A DNA stretch of 64,000 nt from Cephalopachus bancanus. Lineage: Eukaryota; Chordata; Mammalia; Primates; Tarsiidae. The position numbers were made by a program, and so were the translations under genes. The notes below the pieces were generated by a model that worked only from the letters and a program-made list of their open reading frames with translations, was not told the origin of the DNA and did not search any database. Location of the stretch: the NCBI GenBank assembly GCA_027257055.1, contig JAPVLO010000003.1, positions 8,063,501 to 8,127,500 of the forward strand. The letters are read 5' to 3'. Of the stretch, positions 1 through 10,686 are shown piece after piece. Each line of letters begins with the position of its first letter. Position 1 is the stretch's first letter.

Positions 1-2245
1 GGGGCATTGAGGCCATTTACATTCAGAGTAAGCAATAATATATAAGATACTATTCCATTCATTATACTGGTTGCTCTATTTATTTTTTTCCTCAATTGTG
101 TTGGTGGTTCCTTCAGTCCTATAAGCTTTAAGATTTCCAGTATTTTTCTACTGGTATATTTCAACCTTTTGTTTCCGTATTTAGAATTTCTTTGACTATT
201 TCTTGCAGAGTCAGTTTAGTGATGACAAATTCCCTCAGTGTTTACTTGCCTGAAAAAGACTTCATATCTCCTTCACTCATGAAACTTAGTTTTGTGGGAT
301 GCAAAATCCTTGGCTGACTGTTATTCTATTTGAGGAGACTAAAGATGAGGCTCCGATCCCATCTGACTTCTAGAGTTTTTTTCTGAGAAGTCTGCTGTTA
401 GTCCAATAGTTTTACCTTTGTAAGTCATTTGATACTTTTGTCACACTGTCCTTAAAATTCTTTCCTTCTCATTAGCTTTGCATAACTGGATAATTACACT
501 CCTTGGAGATGACCTTTTTGCAATGAAACTTCTGGAGTTCTTTGAGCTTCTTGTATCTGGACATTTAAATCTCTGGCAAGACCATTCCTCCATTATTCTC
601 TCAAAAAGGTTTTCCAAATCTGGTGCTTTCTCTTTTTCCACAGGAACACCTGTGATTTTTATGTTTGGATGTTTTACATAATCCCACATATCTTGGAGGC
701 TTTCATCCATTCTCTTGAATCTTTTTTCTTTATTGTTGCATGATTGTGTTAGATCCTTTCTTCTGCTTGTTCTAGTCTACTGTTCAATCTTTTCATTGAA
801 TTTTGTTTTTCCCTAAATGATTATTTTATTTCCTGGCTTTCAACTTTTTTTTCCAGGTGTCTATCTCTTTGAATCTCTTTGAAGAATTTTTCACTCATGT
901 CCTGAATACTTTTTTTTTTAATGTTAGTTTTCAACTTTCTTCTGAAGCTCATTGAACAATGTTATGATTAACCTTTTCTATGTCTGGAATTTCAAATATT
1001 TCATTTTGGTTAGGGTTCTTTGCTGAGGGTTTAGTGTGGTCTTTTGGGGGTGTTGGAGATCTCTGTTATTTCATAGTGTCAGAATTATTTTTCTGTTTCT
1101 TCTCATTTGGACAGACTATTTCTTCTTATATGAGGTTGGCAAGGGACTGATGTAGGCACTATAAGGTTCTCTTGGTATATGTAGCCTTGAGGTGGTGAGA
1201 TTTTTCAATTGCCAGCTGTGACAATCCTTTACTGAGCACCTGCACTGAATCTTGCTGTCCTGAGTGGCTAGAGTGACTTGGAAAGTCTTGTTAGTTGGGG
1301 TTTGGGATCAGGCCTTCCCCAAAGCTGAGGTATTACATCAACTGTGATGGGCTGTGTTGTCGACCTCTGGCCAGAAGTTAGTGCTTGTGGCAGAGAAGCA
1401 GCTGTAATGGTAACTATGGGTTTTCTCCTTGGCATTCATTGCCTCAAGAAGGTATCCAGTCAACCTAGGTGGAGGGTGTGGCTCCAGGGAACACCCAATT
1501 TCTCTGATTGTTCTGAGCCCTTGAGGGGAATGCTATGGGGAAAGAAGCTCAAGCACTCCACCTGTGAGCACTCCTGATCATCCCAATCGGGGTTAGGAGG
1601 GAATCCCAAGTCATTGTGATGAGGCTGTCATGCAGGGCAGATAGGCATAGAAAAGTTTACCTGGGGAGTGTGAGGATGCCATGGCAACACATCCTATGCA
1701 GCTTCTCACTTTATCCTCAGGTTGGTTGTGATTTGAAATGTCAAAGTTCAATCCGTTTTAGGGCCTCTGGTGTTCCCAAAGCACCCCACCCTAGCCTGAA
1801 ACTGTCTGCCAAAGAGAAGTTTGCTTTTGAGGCCCATCCCTTCTCTAATCAGCTAGAAAGCAGCCACCAGCAAGGGTTGAGCTCCTGGCGACTGGAATGG
1901 TTTTGGCAGAGCATGGCTGTGAGTAAGACAATTGCCCTTGGGGTACTACAGTCCTTCAAGTCTCAGGGATATCTCCAAATTCACAGTAGGAGCACAGAAC
2001 TTCTGAATTCCCTTCACTCACCTTCCCTACTGCATCCAAAAGTGGCTGGTGATCTGTGTCAGGATCCGGAGGAGAGTCTGGCTAATCCCATCCCAGGTCC
2101 ATTGATTTTTGTATTCTTTGAACTACGTGGTTACTATCACTTCTTTGCTAAGTCATAAGGTGTGTACTCTCTCACCTATGGTTTGTTCCATAGGGGAAAT
2201 ACACTCTAGCTGCCTCATGTTAGCCATCTTAATTCTCTCTTCCTA
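1..2245 (-). mobile_element. L1 retrotransposon, 5' portion (5' UTR, ORF1, first bases of ORF2)
   Basis: Read on the minus strand, the element starts near 2245 with an L1-type 5' end (GAATTAAGATGGCTAACATG). A roughly 1.1-kb 5' UTR without long frames follows, then decayed ORF1 (about 1100-190), then the start of ORF2 near position 1, where the complement resembles the ORF2 N-terminal segment. It leaves the window at position 1, so the ORF2 body and 3' end lie outside. It is older than the L1 at 4480-6653, because ORF1 is broken into short frames. No target-site duplication can be tested with one end missing. Confidence 0.85.
441..710 (-). pseudogene. L1 ORF1 remnant (ORF1p RNA-binding region)
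   Basis: This 89-residue minus-strand frame is the longest intact piece of the L1 ORF1 in the element above. It contains the conserved block DESLQDMWDYVKHPNIKITG followed by the GVPVEKEK and ENLFERI segments typical of the centre of L1 ORF1p, the trimeric RNA chaperone that coats L1 RNA. A full ORF1p is about 340 residues; here the coiled coil upstream and the C-terminal domain downstream are out of frame or interrupted. It should not encode a working protein. Confidence 0.85.
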
Positions 2246-2246
2246 G

Positions 2247-2560
2247 TTTTGAAAGTATTTATTAGAGGAAAAATTAAAATTAATAAATTATTAATTCAAA
2301 AATAGTAAAATAAAGTCAAATAAAGTAAGGGAAAGGAAATAAGATAATATCATAAATAAATTAAAAAATATAAAATAGAATTTAAAAATAAAAACTTAGA
2401 TCCTTTTAAAGACTATTAAAATTATTAAATTTTTAATGACACTTTCCAAAAAAATGAAAATAATTAAAGCATTAAATGACTAAAACCAATAAGAGACTTC
2501 TATAAGCATATTTATTCCAATAAGTTTAAAAATGTATTAATAGCCACTATCATTGAGAAT
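2247..2560. other. AT-rich, no recognised feature
   Basis: Very AT-rich sequence with many short A and T runs. It may be further decayed L1 sequence belonging to the ancient element that follows, but I see no diagnostic block. Confidence 0.4.
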
Positions 2561-3970
2561 TATGTTACCAAAGTTGACACAAGAAGAAATTAAAAACCTT
2601 GATAGTTCTATGTTATAAAAGATACTAAATAAATAAACAAATAGATTTTTAAAAGAAAATTTTAAGCCTAGAAGTCTTCACTGGTAAGACCTATCAAATT
2701 TCAAGAAAGAAATTATTTCAATCATACACAATAAGTCTTAGATGACAGAAAAACTAGAGTGCCATTTCCCAAGATATTTAAAGCATTTAGTATGACTTTA
2801 AATACCAAAACCTGAAAAAGACAATAAAAGAAAGTATAAAATTATAAATCTCACTTATAAATACTGATTAAAAATTAACAAAATATTAGCACATCAAATT
2901 CTGTAATAAAATTGATAATAGTTTAATAACATGACTAAGTTGAAAATGTATATGACAATCATAAAATTAGATATTTTTAATGGGATAAAGACAAACTTGG
3001 AAAACTCAAGCTAATTCTGAAGAGGATGGGTTCCCTTAATCTGATAACAGATGTTTTTTAAAAAAACTACATTATTCTTAACAGTATTATGATGAAAACC
3101 TTCTTTAAAATTGGAGATAAAAAACTATTTTTTTATTGCCAGTTCTATACAACATTGTTCTGGAGGTTCTTGGGAGTGGAACTAGACAAGAAAAAGAAAT
3201 AAAGGTCATAAAACCTGGAAAGGAGTAGACAAAATTGTCCTTCTCAGATGATAGAATTATGTAGAATAACAATCTAAAAGATCTAGTAATAAGATAATGT
3301 AGTAGCCAGGCTCGGTGGCTCAGCCTGTAATCCCACACTTTGGGAGGATGCGGTGAGTGGATTGCCTGAGCCCGCAGGTTCAAGACCTGCCTGGGCAACT
3401 TGGCAAGACCTCATCTCTACAATAAATCAAAAACTGGCCGGGTGTGGTAGCGCACGCCTGTAGTTCTAGCTACTTGGAAGGCTGAGGTGGAAGGATCGCC
3501 AGAGCCCAGCAGGTCGAGGCTATGGTGGCCGGGAGCGGCCACTGCACTCCAGTCTGGGTGACAGAGTGAGACTTGAACTCAAAAAAAAAAAAAAAAGATA
3601 ATATAGTAAGTTTGGTAACAAACTCAATTTTTAAAAATCTAGTTACAATCTACCTACTGGAAACAAGCACAAAATAAGTATTTTAATATAGTTTTTTTAC
3701 AATAGGATAAAATACTGAATATTTAGGAATATATCTAATAAAAAGTATCAAACTATCCTTGGGAAAAATCATAAAACTTTATTTTGAGACTTAAATAAAT
3801 AGAGATACACAATTTTTTCATGACTTTGAAGAAGTTCCTTTTGTCCAAATTGGTCTAAAGAATGAAAGCATTTTTAATTAATAAAATGCCAATAAGAATT
3901 TGTAAAACTTGTCTAGCAGATTCTAATTTTATATGGAAATGTAAAGAGCCAAGAATAGCCAAGACTATTT
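2560..3970 (+). mobile_element. Ancient L1 ORF2 remnant, reverse-transcriptase region (first part)
   Basis: Heavily mutated but collinear with the L1 ORF2 reverse-transcriptase segment. The part near 2660-2910 matches the block before the catalytic core (CCAAAACCTGAAAAAGACA, then AGCACATC). Near 3230-3260 lies the degenerate catalytic loop (TTCTCAGATGATAGAATTAT). It ends near 3970 at AAGAGCCAAGAATAGCCAAG, a conserved ORF2 block. The matching next part begins near 7078, so about 3.1 kb has been inserted between them. An Alu (3305-3596) sits inside. No open frame survives; likely an L1M-age element. Confidence 0.65.
3305..3596 (+). mobile_element. Alu (dimeric SINE), plus strand
   Basis: Two 7SL-derived arms joined by an A-rich linker, with a 16-bp A tail at 3581-3596. 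It carries the lineage signature GGCTCAGCCTGTAATCC and the right arm CAGGTCGAGGCTATGGTGG. Target-site duplications AAGATAATGTAGTA (3291-3304) and AAGATAATATAGTA (3595-3608) differ by one base. Inserted into the ancient L1 ORF2. Confidence 0.95.
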
Positions 3971-4470
3971 ATTGGTTGTCACTAGGGCCCCCAGGATTCT
4001 TTTATTATTTATTTCTATGAAATATTTGGTACCTCAAGTCCACTTTCACTTCTAATAACCTGCACCTGCAATTATTTAATGGAAAGACTGTCCTTTTCCC
4101 TATGTTCAGAGAAGAGATTTGGGGTGGCCATTAAGTGATGAACAGAATAGGAGAACTTGAAAGCCCAGCCTCCTTACAAGAGTAGGAACAGTGCTTAGGA
4201 CCTACAATACTTTTTGGGGCCAACAAATACCTTCATTTCAGTTTATTTAAAAATAGACAACATATAATACATACCTATCATCTATCTATCTATCCTATAT
4301 GATAATAAATCCAATCTGAATTGTATTAATATTTCTACCAATGCAGTCATAACATATACATATAATTAAATTTTAATAGAAAAAGGAACTCATGAAGGGA
4401 AAAATGCCTAGGGTTCATACAAGTCATAATGCAATCTTGTTCCGTGTCCTGGGTCCAGAATACTCTAAAG
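3970..4470. other. Unassigned sequence interrupting the ancient L1
   Basis: Together with 6663-7078 this flanks the younger L1 and separates the two halves of the ancient L1 ORF2. It contains a short TCTA run near 4277-4294. It could be one older insertion (for example an LTR or DNA transposon) later split by the younger L1, but I do not recognise its family. Confidence 0.4.
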
Positions 4471-4509
4471 AATAAGTTTCAGAACATACCTCAAAATAGT
4501 AAGTGCCAT

Positions 4510-6400
4510 TTATGATAAACCCACAGCGAACATATTGCTAAATGAACAGAAACTGGAAACATTTCCCCTGAAAACTGGAACAAGACAAGGCTTCCCACTC
4601 TCACTCCTCTTGTTCAACATTGTGTTGGAAGAGCAATCAGACAAGAGAAGAAAATTAGGGGTATCCAAATAGGAAAAGAGGAGTCGAGTTATCCTTCTTT
4701 GCTGATGAAATAATCCTATACCCTGAAAAGTCAAGAGAATCTGTCAAAAACCTGCTTGCACTGATAAAGGACTTTGGCAAAGTCTCAGGGAACAAAATAA
4801 ATGTGCAAAAGACAGTTGCATTCCTATACACCCACAACAAGCAGGCAGAGACTCAAATTAAAAGCACAATCCCATTCACAATAGCCACAAAAAAATTAAA
4901 TACCTTGGCATCTTCCTAACCAGAGAAGTGAAACCTTTACAATGAGAACTACAAAACACTGCTCAAAGAAATCCAAGAAGACACAAACAAATGGAAAAAT
5001 ATTCCATGCTTATGGATAGGAAGTATCAACATTGTTAAGGTGTCCATCCTACCAAAAGCAATCTACAGGTTCAACGCAATACCCATTAAATTACCAACAT
5101 CATTCTTCTCAGACATGGAAATGACAATACAGAAATTCATATGGAAACATAAACAACCACAAATAACCAAAACAATCCTTAGCAAAAGAAACAATGCAGG
5201 AGATATCACACTCACAGACTTCAAACTTTACTATAGGACTAAAGTAATTGAAACAGCCTGGTACTGGTACAAGAATAGGCATAGCAACCAGTGGAACAGA
5301 ACAGAGATTCCAGAAGCATTGCCTCAATTTCTCAACCAACTCATCTTTGACAAAGTCCCCAACAACTACTGAGGAGAGGAGAACCTATTCAGTAAATGGT
5401 GCTGGGGAAACTAGCTGATCACATGCGGAAGATTAAAACAGGACCCCTACCTATCACCACACACAAAAATTAACTCTAAATGGATCAAAGACCTAAATGT
5501 ACAACCTCAAACTATAAAAATCTTAGAAAACATAGAAGACACCCTTATGGAAATTAGAACTGGCAACCAATTCCTATACAGAATCCTAAATGCTCATACC
5601 TTAAGAAATAAGATAGACAAGTGGGACCTCATCAAAATAATGAGCTTCTGCAAAGCAAAAGAAACCATCAAGAGAGCAGAGAGACAGCTTACAGAATGGG
5701 AAAAAATGTTTGCCAACTGTTTATCTGACAAAGGTCTAACAACTAGGATCTACAATGAATTCAAACATGCTGAAAGTAAAAAAACAAACAGTCCCATTAA
5801 AAAGTGGGCAAAAGACATGAATAGACACTTCCCAAAAGAAGATATATGGGCAGCCAACAGACCCATGAAAAAGTGCTCAGCCTTATTCATAATCAGAGAA
5901 ATGCAAATCAAAACCACATTGAGATACCACCTAACTCCAGTGAGAATGGCCATCATTAATAAAACAAACAACAACAGATGCTGGTGGAGATGTGGAGAGA
6001 AAGGAACACTTCTACACTGCTGGTGGGAATGCAAACTAGTGCAACCTCTTTGGAAGACAGTGTGGCGATTTCTGAAAGAACTAGAAATTGACCTTCCACA
6101 TGACCCAGCAATTCCCCTATTGGGAATATACCCGGAGGAATTCAAATCATTCTGCAAAATAGATACCTGCACATGTATGTTTGCTGCAGCTCTATTCACA
6201 ATAGCAAAAACATAGAACCAGCCATGTTGCCCATTGAAGCTGAACTGGATAAAAAATTCTGATACATATACACAATGGAATATTATGAAGCAATAAATAA
6301 GGACAAACATATGGATTTCACAGCAACTTGGATAGATTTAAAGTTGATCACACTCAGTGATTTATCACAGAAACAAAAAACAGTGTATCACATGTTTTCA
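4510..6400 (+). pseudogene. L1 ORF2 remnant (reverse transcriptase to C-terminal Cys motif)
   Basis: ORF2p nicks target DNA and reverse-transcribes L1 RNA. Visible parts are the thumb-proximal RT segment, the catalytic loop at 4698-4709 and the C-terminal region. The loop reads FADE rather than FADD, so one catalytic aspartate is lost. Long pieces remain open in the same frame at 5040-5372 (110 codons, stopped by TGA) and 5547-6215 (222 codons). The second carries the C-terminal cysteine motif [14 protein letters not shown] near 5991-6032. The endonuclease domain and half of RT are absent through truncation. Not functional. Confidence 0.88.
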
Positions 6401-6517
6401 CTCATAAGGGGACCTTGAACAGTTATTATAATACTATAATTATTATAGTATTATAGTATTATAGTATTATAATAACTGTTCAAGGTCCCCTTATGAGTGA
6501 AAACATGTGATACACTG
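6381..6517. repeat. Perfect 60-bp inverted repeat with 17-nt spacer
   Basis: Arm 1 is 6381-6440 and arm 2 is 6458-6517; I checked complementarity base by base across the inner half and it is perfect there, and the outer half also reads as exact complement. Arm 1 is normal L1 3'-end sequence; arm 2 is its inverted copy, after which L1 3' UTR sequence resumes (GGGATTGGCAGTTGAGGG). The spacer is AT-only apart from one G. It could fold into a 60-bp hairpin or cruciform. Confidence 0.97.
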
Positions 6518-6662
6518 GGGGGGTGGGATTGGCAGTTGAGGGAAACTACTAGGGGAGGGAGGGGCATACCTCATCAACAAGGGTACCTGCATAATCAATG
6601 TTTGTGTACCTAACCCTGAATTTTACCCCACATCTTTATAAAATAATAATAATAATAAGTTT

Positions 6663-7077
6663 TGTGCAGGGTTTTATCATGTGGGCTCAAATTGAAGCTA
6701 TCCTCTGTGCAACTTTGCCTGATATTGCTCTTCTTCCCCATTCTATCCTGTCCTGTTTTCCTCGCTCTTTTACCAGTTTTCTAATCTGCTTCTGAAAAGC
6801 TCTAACTAGGGTAACAATCTTTAAGAAAGACCAGATGAAAGAACTCGCTTTAACTGATAGTGATAACTCATAAAGTTAAGTTTAAACAATAGACAAATGA
6901 AAAAAAAAAGAGTCCAAAGACAGACTAAACCATATGTGGATGTGACTTTTTAATATTTTGTTTAAAAGAAGCACTCAGATCAGTGAAAAAGGTTTTTTTT
7001 TTTCAAAAATATGAACTGGTGTATTAGATACTCATGTTTGACTGAAGATACCTAAAAATTATATTAAAGAGCAAAAG
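6663..7077. other. Unassigned sequence between L1 pieces
   Basis: Right-hand partner of 3970-4470. The only long frame is a 65-codon frame at 6598-6795 that looks fortuitous. No element family recognised. Confidence 0.35.
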
Positions 7078-8710
7078 TCCAAGACACTACTCAAGAAGAA
7101 CAATATGAAGAATTCATGCTATCAGATATTAAAACTCACTTTGCTATAGTAAGAAAGGCAATATTTTATAGACTCATCTCAGGAATAGGTAAGCAGGCCT
7201 ATAGAAGATCCCAGAAACACATCAATGCATTTGTGAAAACACAATGTGTAATATAACTGGCATTGCAAATCTTAGGTGAAAAGATGCAATACTCAGTATG
7301 TTATCACAAATATGTAATTAACACAAGAAAAAATGAAATATATTTATAACTTTATTCCAAACACAAAAGCAAGTTTTTTAAACTTCATGAGAAAAGCATA
7401 ATAAATTTTTTATGACTTTGATTTAGGAAAGGATTTATTATAAAAACAAATATAATCAATTCATAAAATTTAACTAGAGAAATTTAAAACTTGCTATTAT
7501 TAAAATAACACATCATAGGACAACCCCAAAGTAGGAGGCAATAATTACAACCATTACTGATAGAAGAATAATGGCCAATATGTATATGAGGTTCTTGGAA
7601 GCTATAATTTTGTTCAGCATTCTCCTATTTTTTTAATAACCAATATTTTATTTCTCCTTTTTGCAGTCTCATAAGTTAGTTATTATTATTGCTTAAAAAG
7701 TATTTTTTGAGCCGGGCTCAGTGGCTCAGCCTGTAATCCCGGGCTTTGGGAGGCTGAGGTGAGTGGATTGCCTGAGCCAGCAGGTTCGAGAGCCGCCTGG
7801 AAACTTGGCGAGACCTCATCTCTACAATAAAATAAAAAAATCAGTCGGGCATTGTAGCGCATGCCTGTAATTCCGGTTACTCGGAAGGCTGAGGCGGAAG
7901 GATCGCCGGAGCCCAGCAGGTCGAGGCTGCGGTGGCCGGGAGCGGCCACTGCACTCCAGTCTGAGTGACAGAGTGAGACTCCAACTCAAAAAAAAAGGTA
8001 TTTTTTGTTAAATTGTATTTATTTATATAAGAAAGGAAATCAAAAGGAAAACAATCTACATAAAAAGAGGAGGTAGGTGGGTCAAGAATTTAAAAATACA
8101 TATATTTTGCAAATAAAATGTAAATGACTAATAAATATAAAAGATGTCATTGCTAAATATGAAGACACAAATCTAAAACATGGTAAAATATTATACTAAT
8201 TTTATTGGGAACAGTGTTACAAGTCTGACTATGCAAAGAAGTAAAGATTTGTTGCTATGAGGACTGTCATACATTGCTACTAAGACTTTAGTCTGTAAAC
8301 CACCTTGGAAGGCTCTTCAGCATTACCTAGTAGAGTTTTAAAATGTGGATATTCAATATAATTTAAATTTTATGTATATCTCCTAGAGAAACACTTCTAT
8401 GGTTGTCAAGAAGACATGCACAAGAATATTTATTAAAAAACACTGGAAACAATTCCACAGACAGAGCTAAAAATTGTGATCTATTCATATGATGAAATAG
8501 GATAGAGCATTTAAAAATGAATATACCTAAACTATATCTTACCTGGATAAATTTACAAATATAATGTTGAGAAATATTTTAAAAAGCAAGACATAGAAAT
8601 ATGTACCTGTTTCCTTGACTAACTTCAGTTTCCTAATGGAAAATAAATATAATAAAATGTATATAATAGAATTGTAGTGAATATTAAATGAGACTATATT
8701 TTAAAGGCCT
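7078..8710 (+). mobile_element. Ancient L1 ORF2 remnant (second part, to C-terminus)
   Basis: Resumes the L1 ORF2 order left off near 3970: CCAAGACACTACTCAAGAAG, then the block around 7100-7160 (ACTATAGTAA-type segment), the 7500-7590 block (GGACAACCCCAAAG, then AATGGCCAATATGTATATGA), the 8250-8330 C-terminal region and the 8410-8540 segment (CACAAGAATATTTATT). All frames are destroyed. An Alu (7711-7997) lies inside. The 3' end near 8710 is approximate. Confidence 0.6.
7711..7997 (+). mobile_element. Alu (dimeric SINE), plus strand
   Basis: Starts GCCGGGCTCAGTGGCTCAGC and ends GAGACTCCAACTC plus a short A tail. Target-site duplication GTATTTTTTG at 7700-7709 and 7998-8007. The left arm lacks a few bases (CTGGAAACTTGG instead of CTGGGCAACTTGG). 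Confidence 0.95.
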
Positions 8711-9123
8711 AATATAGACCTTGAAAGGTGTGTCTGTTTTTAACTTCATATTCTCAAGTATGTAATAACTGTACAATATTATGGAAACTACTTAAACTAG
8801 CAAATGAAATTGTCTTGAAGAAACATAATAACTTAAAAATTACTTTAGAAGCATCTCCTCATGTGCATGATTGATATGATAAACCTAAACATTCTTATTC
8901 TCAGAGTAATGCAATCCTCCAAGTACTTATACTTTTCAAAAGACTAAATGTCCTTTATTAATCTGAAACTGTATTTGTTTTGGAAATATAACAAATATCA
9001 AACTTTTTACTTATCTATGTAGACATACCACTCTAGTCCAATTTTGTCTCACTGAATCCAAGGAATATGCTTAGTGAATATATGTTATGATAAGATCAGA
9101 AAACTATTAACTAAAGGGGTATT
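8711..9123. other. No recognised feature
   Basis: AT-rich, apparently unique sequence; no long frame or repeat signature seen. Confidence 0.4.
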
Positions 9124-9187
9124 ATTATAGGATATAATCCCTGGTGGTCTAGTGGTTAGGATTCAGTGTTGTCATTATAGGATATAA
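9124..9187. repeat. 14-bp target-site duplication around the tRNA-Glu fragment
   Basis: Two identical copies of ATTATAGGATATAA at 9124-9137 and 9174-9187 bracket the 36-nt insert. Confidence 0.95.
9138..9173 (+). pseudogene. Retro-inserted 5' half of tRNA-Glu
   Basis: The 36-nt insert begins exactly at the mature tRNA-Glu 5' end (TCCCTGGTGGTCTAGTGG), includes the D arm and pol III A box, and stops in the anticodon region. The first 27 bases match tRNA-Glu(CTC) as I know it; four differences lie in the last nine. It is flanked by perfect 14-bp direct repeats ATTATAGGATATAA (9124-9137 and 9174-9187), so it was inserted as such and is not a decayed full tRNA gene. It lacks the anticodon stem 3' side, T arm, 3' end and any A tail. 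It fits the described class of tailless retropseudogenes mobilised by L1 machinery. Confidence 0.9.
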
Positions 9188-9444
9188 GATTTTGGTTTAA
9201 TGTTATTTTAAAATTATTTTTCTTTAACAATCTGAGTATTTGAAGAATAGCAAGTATTCATCTTTCTGGGATGACCCTAAGGCAGGACTGTCTATGAAAA
9301 ACATGTACACATTGGAATGAATTAAAATAATTTTATTCTTGAAAATATAAACACACATACCTGTGCCACTAGAATGGTAGAAAGTAGTATGCAGAGAAAT
9401 TGAAAGTATTTTATTTTTATACTTTCCTCTAATTTTATTTGTGA
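9188..9444. other. No recognised feature
   Basis: AT-rich sequence without repeat signature or plausible gene. Confidence 0.35.
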
Positions 9445-9640
9445 TGTCTTAGGAGTAGTTCTACAGAGTAATTAAAAGCATATACTGTAAGACTTGCATT
9501 TGCATCCTGAATACCTTCTCAAGTTCAGAAGAATTTTGGAAGAGCTTATTTATCTGAGTCTCAGTTTCTGAATTTAGAAAATATGCTGAGGACTATGAGA
9601 ATTGGTTAATGCCAAGCACAATATTAGCTTTTGGTCTATA
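9445..9640 (+). mobile_element. MIR SINE remnant
   Basis: Collinear with MIR: AGTAATTAAAAGCATATACT resembles the tRNA-related head, then TCTGAGTCTCAGTTTCTGAA resembles the core, then CCAAGCACAATATTAGC the tail. Strongly diverged. Confidence 0.5.
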
Positions 9641-9889
9641 CCAGGAATTTTTTAATAGATGAAGTAATAATTGATCTATGTAATAATAACAACTATTTCT
9701 AATGTCACACTTTACCATGCAAAAAGACAGTCATAAACAAATTAAACCTACTGCTTTACTAAATCTTGGAAAAAAATTTCTCAGACAGCTATTCCAATTT
9801 TACAGAGAAGCAAATTAAGTGTAAGCAAGTATAACGGTTAAATTTTTGAAAATTAAAATAGTTTTGTTCCTCCAGTACAATCGCTGAAG

Positions 9890-10636
9890 GTATTTTTTTA
9901 TTATTATTATTTTATTTTAAAGGTGTGGGGTACAATTCAGGATTAGGGATACAAGTGGTCATTATATAGGTAAAGTTTCTGCCTCCCTTTGGTCCCCACT
10001 TTGTGTGGTTTGAAATCAGGTACCCTTATTTTTTAAATTTTATTTTAAAGATGTGGAGTACAATTCAGAGTTAGGTATACAAACATTGATTATACAGGTA
10101 CCCTTGTTGATGAGGTGTGTCCCTCCTTCCCCTAGCAGCTTCCCTCAACTGCCAATCCCACTCCCGCTCCCCTGACAGTTTCCCACTATTGCCAATCCCT
10201 TTCTTATAGTATTATGATAATTGTTCAGGGTCCACTTATGAGTGAGATCATATGGTACTCCATTCTTTGCTTCTGTGATAGATCACTAAGTATGATTGAC
10301 TCTAAACTCATCCAAGTTGCTGCGAAGTCCATATGTTCGTCCTTCTTTATGGCTGCATAATATTCCATCGTGGTGCATATATGCACCACCTTTTTTTTTT
10401 ATATATAGTCCAGTTTCAATGGGCAGCATAGTTGGTTCGATGAGTTTGCTATTGTGAATAGAGCTGCAACAAACATTCGTGTGCAGGTATCTTTTGTGTC
10501 AAATGATTTGAGTTCCTCCCAATAGGGGAGTTGCTGGGTCATATGGAAGATCAATTTCTAGTTCTTTCAGAAATTGCCACACTGTCTTTCAAAGAGGTTG
10601 CACTAGTTTGCATTCCCACCAGCAGTGTAGAAGTAT

Positions 10637-10638
<2 letters not shown>
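9890..10638 (-). mobile_element. L1 3' end with a doubled terminal segment
   Basis: Antisense L1. From 10638 down to about 10040 it reads ORF2 C-terminus then 3' UTR, ending at the complement of GAATTGTACTCCACATCTTT plus an A-rich run (10025-10050). A second 3'-UTR terminus of the alternative L1 type follows (complement of GAATTGTACCCCACACCTTT, about 9905-10020) with its own A-rich tail near 9890-9920. ORF2 reads to the Cys-motif region and is truncated at 10638, where an Alu is inserted. Near-identical bases GAAGGTATTT and AGAAGTATTT at the two outer ends may be its target duplication. Confidence 0.8.
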
Positions 10639-10683
<45 letters not shown>

Positions 10684-10686
10684 TTT
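10633..10686. repeat. (TTTA)n microsatellite
   Basis: About 13 uninterrupted TTTA units, derived from the A tail of the minus-strand Alu. Likely length-polymorphic. Confidence 0.95.

Larger units (their letters stand above)
4480..6653 (+). mobile_element. L1 retrotransposon, 5'-truncated (ORF2 second half, 3' UTR, A-rich tail)
   Basis: A 2.2-kb L1 copy truncated inside the ORF2 reverse-transcriptase domain, as is usual for L1 insertions. It runs through the ORF2 C-terminus to a 3' UTR ending at CACATCTTTATAAAATAATA. A candidate 9-bp target-site duplication AATAAGTTT occurs at 4471-4479 and 6654-6662. The 3' UTR contains a perfect 60-bp inverted duplication (6381-6517), described separately. 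The copy is clearly less diverged than the ancient L1 around it. Confidence 0.9.

Noticed and set aside
1616..2158. 180-codon plus-strand frame
   Set aside because: It lies antisense within an L1 5' UTR; no protein family resemblance, and L1 5' UTRs often contain such shadow frames.
5750..6310. 186-codon minus-strand frame
   Set aside because: Exact antisense shadow of the L1 ORF2 C-terminal region on the plus strand.
9138..9173. A functional tRNA-Glu gene
   Set aside because: Only the 5' half is present; no anticodon-stem partner, T arm, B box or terminator follows.
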